This document shows, one piece after another, positions 11,513 to 14,465 of a DNA stretch of 14,465 nucleotides. The stretch's first letter is position 1. Each line of letters begins with the position of its first letter. Both the position numbers and the translations under genes were made by a program. The notes under the pieces were generated by a model, which saw only the letters and a program-made list of their open reading frames with translations, had not been told where the DNA came from and ran no database searches. This stretch comes from Bacilli bacterium (GTDB taxonomy: Bacteria; Bacillota_I; Bacilli_A; RF39; UBA660): contig JAAWSW010000029.1 in assembly GCA_022801735.1 (NCBI GenBank), forward strand, positions 1 to 14,465, given 5' to 3'.

Positions 11513-14465
11513 TTAAGATGGACAAGTTGTATGAGTTTCATATGAGTTAGTAGGTGTATTACCACATATTGTTCCTTTTTTATAATTGTATTTAGTTATA
11601 TCTGTAGCAAATATTCCACCATCTGAAACATTTCCCTTATTATTTTTTATAACGCCATCATTAATAGTAAATAGTACTGAATTATATTGAACAAAAACTC
11701 CTGCTCCTTTTTCCGCAACATTATTGCTAATTAAACCACCATTCATCATTACTGTTGCTTGTTCACCTACTAACAAACCACCAGCATTACCAGTAGCAGT
11801 ATTATTAGAAATTATTCCACCAGTTATCTCTAATGTACTATGAAAAACTATCATCCCTGCACCAGCCAATGACTCATTATTAACAATAGAACCACCTTTA
11901 ATTATTCCGGATATAACTCCTCCACCACCATTACCAGTAGTTTTATTATATGAAATTTCTCCACCAGTCATTTCAATTTTACCATTAATTCCGCCACCAT
12001 AAGTACCTTCATTATAGGAAATTTTTCCACTATTAATTATTATTGGGTTTGTAGAAGGTCCATTTTTTAATATTCCTCCACCCCAAACAGCTTTATTATT
12101 TATAACATAACCACCATTAATAATAAGATGGCCTTTAACAAAACGTACTCCACCACCACTATTTGAAGAATTATCCTTTTGAGTATTCACACCGTTTTGA
12201 ACAATAGACCCTTCATTAAAATTACAATATACATCATCACCATTTAAAACGATAAGTGATGATAACGCTTCTACATTGTTTCCATCTATTATAATGTTTT
12301 CTAAATTTAACGTTCCTGAAGTTATATTTAACGCTGCCTCTGTTAAAGCATTTCCTCTAACAATACTATTATTTGTATTATTCTCAGTATAACTAGTTAA
12401 TGTTATATTTTTATTTTGATTAAATGTCGTAGTTTCATTTGCTGTTATATTATTCATAACTTTTATACTTGCACTTTCAGATGTCATCGAATATGCTTTA
12501 TTTAATGTCGCATATGGTTTCTCTTTTGTTCCATATCCTGTATTATCGTTTCCACTATTTGATACATATAAGTCATTATATAACACCATATGTGTACTAT
12601 TTTCTATATTCTTTCCATCTGTTACTTTAGCCACTATATTTCCTGCTTCTGTTATTGGTACTAGAACTGTTTTACTGGTTACTTCTACCTCTTCTTTATC
12701 ATTATACTTATATGTACATGTTAATGTATCACCGCAGCCTTCTTCGTATGTTATTGTGGTTTCTAAGTTTCCATCTGTAAAAATTGGGGTCTTTAAAGTA
12801 TTAGTTGTCACTGTTGTTACTTCACTTGTAGTTTGTTTTCCTATCTTACTTGTTACTCTTACTTTGATTGGATATGCCGTTCCTTGGTCTAGATTTGTAA
12901 ATGTGTATATATTATTAGTTCCCCCGTCTATCCATGTTGCTCCATTATCTTTTGAATATTCATACTTAGATATTCCACTTTGTGCTTGTGCATCAATAAC
13001 TACATCAATACTTTGTGAAGTTGTTGAAGTAGATATGCTTAATATTGGTTTATCTAAATCATATTTTATATTAAATATTTTAGATGTTGGAGAGGTTTTT
13101 CCACTTGAATTTACTGCTCTAAAAATCCGTGTGTCATCCCTATTTTTTAATGTCCACTCCTCTATACCATATACTATATTTCCACTTTTTTGAATACCAT
13201 TGCTTTGACCAAAGGCTAAATCATACCACGTTTTTCCTTCATCACCAGAAATTTGTATTTTAGTGGTAGTACTATCCTTACTTATAATTTTTGTATGAAC
13301 ATATTTATTAGTCCATGTCCCACTTTCATATTTCGATTCTTCACCCTCTGATGCATAATAGGCAATATAGGTTGGTATGGAAAGATTATATTTTAAATTA
13401 TATGGTTCTGATTTTTCCGAAACATTTCCTGCTTTATCAACTGCTCTAAAATAAGCCACTGCTTCTCTATTATATAATTGCCAATTTTCTACACCATAAG
13501 CCTTATTTCCATCAACCTTAAGTCCACCGCCTAAGGCTAATTCTAAATCTAACCATTTATTGGTTTCATGAACAGTACTACTAGTATACATAAGCTGAAA
13601 TTTAGATATACCACTACCGTTATCAGAACTACTTATTTTTGTATGAACTTCTTCACTAGTCCATGTCCCACTTATATACCTATCATCTTCATTTTGATGA
13701 TAAGCAATATATGTTGGAATAGTTGGCGGAGTTATATCTTTAAAAATCGCATAAAGAATTATATCTTCATTTTGCATTTCTAATTGTGTTAACCCTTCTT
13801 CTGAATCTTTATTGGTATTCCATCCTACAAATGTATATCCTTCTTTTTCGGCTGCCTCTGTTAAATTTACTTGCTCTCCTTCTTTTAAGTATTCATTATA
13901 TTTTGTACAACTCTTTCCTCCATTACTTGTACAGTCATATGTTACTAGATATCTTTCTGGAGATATTATTTCTCCATCTTCTCCATTTTGGTAATCATTA
14001 TTTTGGGTATAGTTTAAATCAACACTTATTTTGGTTGAACCTATTTCTGGAGTTCCATTAAACTCTGGATTATATTCTATCCTTACCTTTATTATTTGTG
14101 AGTTCCCTTTTTCTAATTTTTGTCCTTTAGTATATCCTAAAAAACTTATCTTTATAGCTTCATTTTCTCCTATTATTTTTTCTTCTATTCCTTCTAGTTT
14201 GGCATCCAATGTTCCTCTATTTTCTACTGTTACTTCGTATTCTACGTAGTCTCCTTTTTGGTACACATTGGCTTCTACACTGGCAGTTAAGGCTTCCCAG
14301 GTTGGTTCTTTCGCACTTTCTCCTTCTCCGCCTTTTTTACTTTCTATTACATTTGTTATTAATATATTCCAATTACTTGATACTTTACTTGTTCCTTTTA
14401 TGTCTAGGTTTGTTTGGAAGGCTGCGTATCCTACTGTCATTAGGATTAGTATTCCTATTAGGCTT
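11513..14465 (-). CDS. Large modular surface protein with InlB-type repeat and right-handed beta-helix, N-terminus outside window
   Basis: The gene is 5' partial: in-frame codons continue to the right edge and read SLIGILIL before the first ATG (14440), so a hydrophobic N-terminal anchor or signal segment is cut by the window. At least 983 residues are visible. Counting from M at 14440, the order is: the end of the hydrophobic segment and GYAAFQTNL; a beta-rich region (10-160); an InlB/Listeria-Bacteroides repeat (about 162-235, VTYDCTSNGG to GYTFVGWNTN to LYAIF); two tandem related modules of about 113 residues, each starting IPTYIAY (239-352 and 353-466); an FN3-like module (467-553); a linker with GCGDTLTC; and a beta-helix (about 623-950) introduced by YVSNSGNDNTGYGT and made of GG-x-I-x-NN coils. 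The C-terminus is cysteine-containing (CGNTPTNSYETHTTCPS). There is no LPxTG motif. It is probably extracellular, possibly adhesive or carbohydrate-binding. The role is an inference. Confidence 0.85.
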   Translation of the reverse strand, partial: SLIGILILMTVGYAAFQTNLDIKGTSKVSSNWNILITNVIESKKGGEGESAKEPTWEALTASVEANVYQKGDYVEYEVTVENRGTLDAKLEGIEEKIIGENEAIKISFLGYTKGQKLEKGNSQIIKVRIEYNPEFNGTPEIGSTKISVDLNYTQNNDYQNGEDGEIISPERYLVTYDCTSNGGKSCTKYNEYLKEGEQVNLTEAAEKEGYTFVGWNTNKDSEEGLTQLEMQNEDIILYAIFKDITPPTIPTYIAYHQNEDDRYISGTWTSEEVHTKISSSDNGSGISKFQLMYTSSTVHETNKWLDLELALGGGLKVDGNKAYGVENWQLYNREAVAYFRAVDKAGNVSEKSEPYNLKYNLSIPTYIAYYASEGEESKYESGTWTNKYVHTKIISKDSTTTKIQISGDEGKTWYDLAFGQSNGIQKSGNIVYGIEEWTLKNRDDTRIFRAVNSSGKTSPTSKIFNIKYDLDKPILSISTSTTSQSIDVVIDAQAQSGISKYEYSKDNGATWIDGGTNNIYTFTNLDQGTAYPIKVRVTSKIGKQTTSEVTTVTTNTLKTPIFTDGNLETTITYEEGCGDTLTCTYKYNDKEEVEVTSKTVLVPITEAGNIVAKVTDGKNIENSTHMVLYNDLYVSNSGNDNTGYGTKEKPYATLNKAYSMTSESASIKVMNNITANETTTFNQNKNITLTSYTENNTNNSIVRGNALTEAALNITSGTLNLENIIIDGNNVEALSSLIVLNGDDVYCNFNEGSIVQNGVNTQKDNSSNSGGGVRFVKGHLIINGGYVINNKAVWGGGILKNGPSTNPIIINSGKISYNEGTYGGGINGKIEMTGGEISYNKTTGNGGGGVISGIIKGGSIVNNESLAGAGMIVFHSTLEITGGIISNNTATGNAGGLLVGEQATVMMNGGLISNNVAEKGAGVFVQYNSVLFTINDGVIKNNKGNVSDGGIFATDITKYNYKKGTICGNTPTNSYETHTTCPS
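11620..12180 (-). repeat. Coding repeats: beta-helix coils of the surface protein
   Basis: At least seven imperfect protein repeats of roughly 18-28 residues occur here. Each has a short beta strand, a GG or G-x turn, I-x-NN or I-x-YN, and then a glycine-rich turn such as WGGGI, YGGGI, GGGGV, AGGLL or GAGVF. The DNA repeats are diverged, so recent slippage expansion is not evident. Confidence 0.7.
13040..13724 (-). repeat. Coding repeats: two tandem IPTYIAY modules of the surface protein
   Basis: Two consecutive modules of about 113 residues align through IPTYIAY, SGTWT, VHTKI, the K-W-x-DL/YDL region, a YGVENW or YGIEEW motif, FRAV and a closing NLKYNL or NIKYDL. They look like Ig-like beta-sandwich repeats. 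They are clearly paralogous but substantially diverged. Confidence 0.7.

Noticed and set aside
11620..12180. CRISPR-like or satellite DNA repeats
   Set aside because: The repetition is at protein level with variable unit length. There are no identical direct repeats with unique spacers.
12756..14249. Several plus-strand open frames under the surface protein gene
   Set aside because: They are antisense shadows of a long coding frame with clear domains, have no ribosome binding sites, and encode low-complexity hydrophobic strings.

Overview
This window looks like a chromosomal segment of an AT-rich, endospore-forming Bacillota. It is probably one of the uncultured gut Bacilli close to Erysipelotrichales, RF39 or Mollicutes-like lineages, though the taxon is an inference. 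The evidence is a strongly A/T-biased codon choice, a complete GerA-type germinant receptor operon, strong Gram-positive Shine-Dalgarno sites of the AGGAGGTGAT type, and a clostridial-style single-cluster ferredoxin. UGA is used as a stop (for example in the GerC and GerB genes) and tryptophan is encoded by UGG, so this is not a code-4 mollicute.

Layout. (1) 1-2726, plus strand: the 3' end of a surface polysaccharide cluster. An EpsG/Wzy-like membrane protein is followed by a Wzx-type flippase. The EpsG-like reading frame is joined in frame to a fragment of an unrelated enzyme, a CoA-disulfide reductase/NADH oxidase, and it runs off the left edge. (2) 2787-4416, plus strand: two single genes, each with its own extended -10 promoter and terminator. 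They encode a CPBP intramembrane protease and a membrane-anchored metallophosphoesterase whose GNHD motif is altered. (3) 4566-6549, minus strand: a two-gene operon of a pyrimidine 5'-nucleotidase-like HAD phosphatase followed by an RlmD/RlmCD-type 23S rRNA uracil methyltransferase. (4) 6664-10410, plus strand: the germination receptor operon in A-C-B order (as in gerK), preceded by a candidate sigma-G promoter. (5) 10363-11181, minus strand: an unrecognised acidic tail-anchored protein whose 3' end overlaps the GerB gene antiparallel. (6) 11285-11485, plus strand: a [4Fe-4S] ferredoxin, divergent from gene 5. (7) 11513-14465, minus strand: a very large, membrane-anchored, repeat-rich surface protein with a right-handed beta-helix C-terminus. 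Its N-terminus lies outside the window.

Functionally, the clearest unit is the germinant receptor: GerA-type and GerB-type membrane subunits plus the GerC lipoprotein, expected in the inner spore membrane. The polysaccharide export genes and the big surface protein belong to the cell envelope. The rest is housekeeping. I found no tRNA, rRNA, CRISPR array, insertion sequence or phage gene. The longest stretch without a gene is about 150 bases.

The features most worth a second look are the enzyme/EpsG chimera at the left end, the recurring placement of the -10 box directly against the Shine-Dalgarno (five of five clear vegetative-type promoters), the GNHD to GEED change in the phosphoesterase, the eukaryotic-type nucleotidase family member, the tail-anchored orphan and the modular surface protein. 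I do not see a clear undescribed multi-gene system here.
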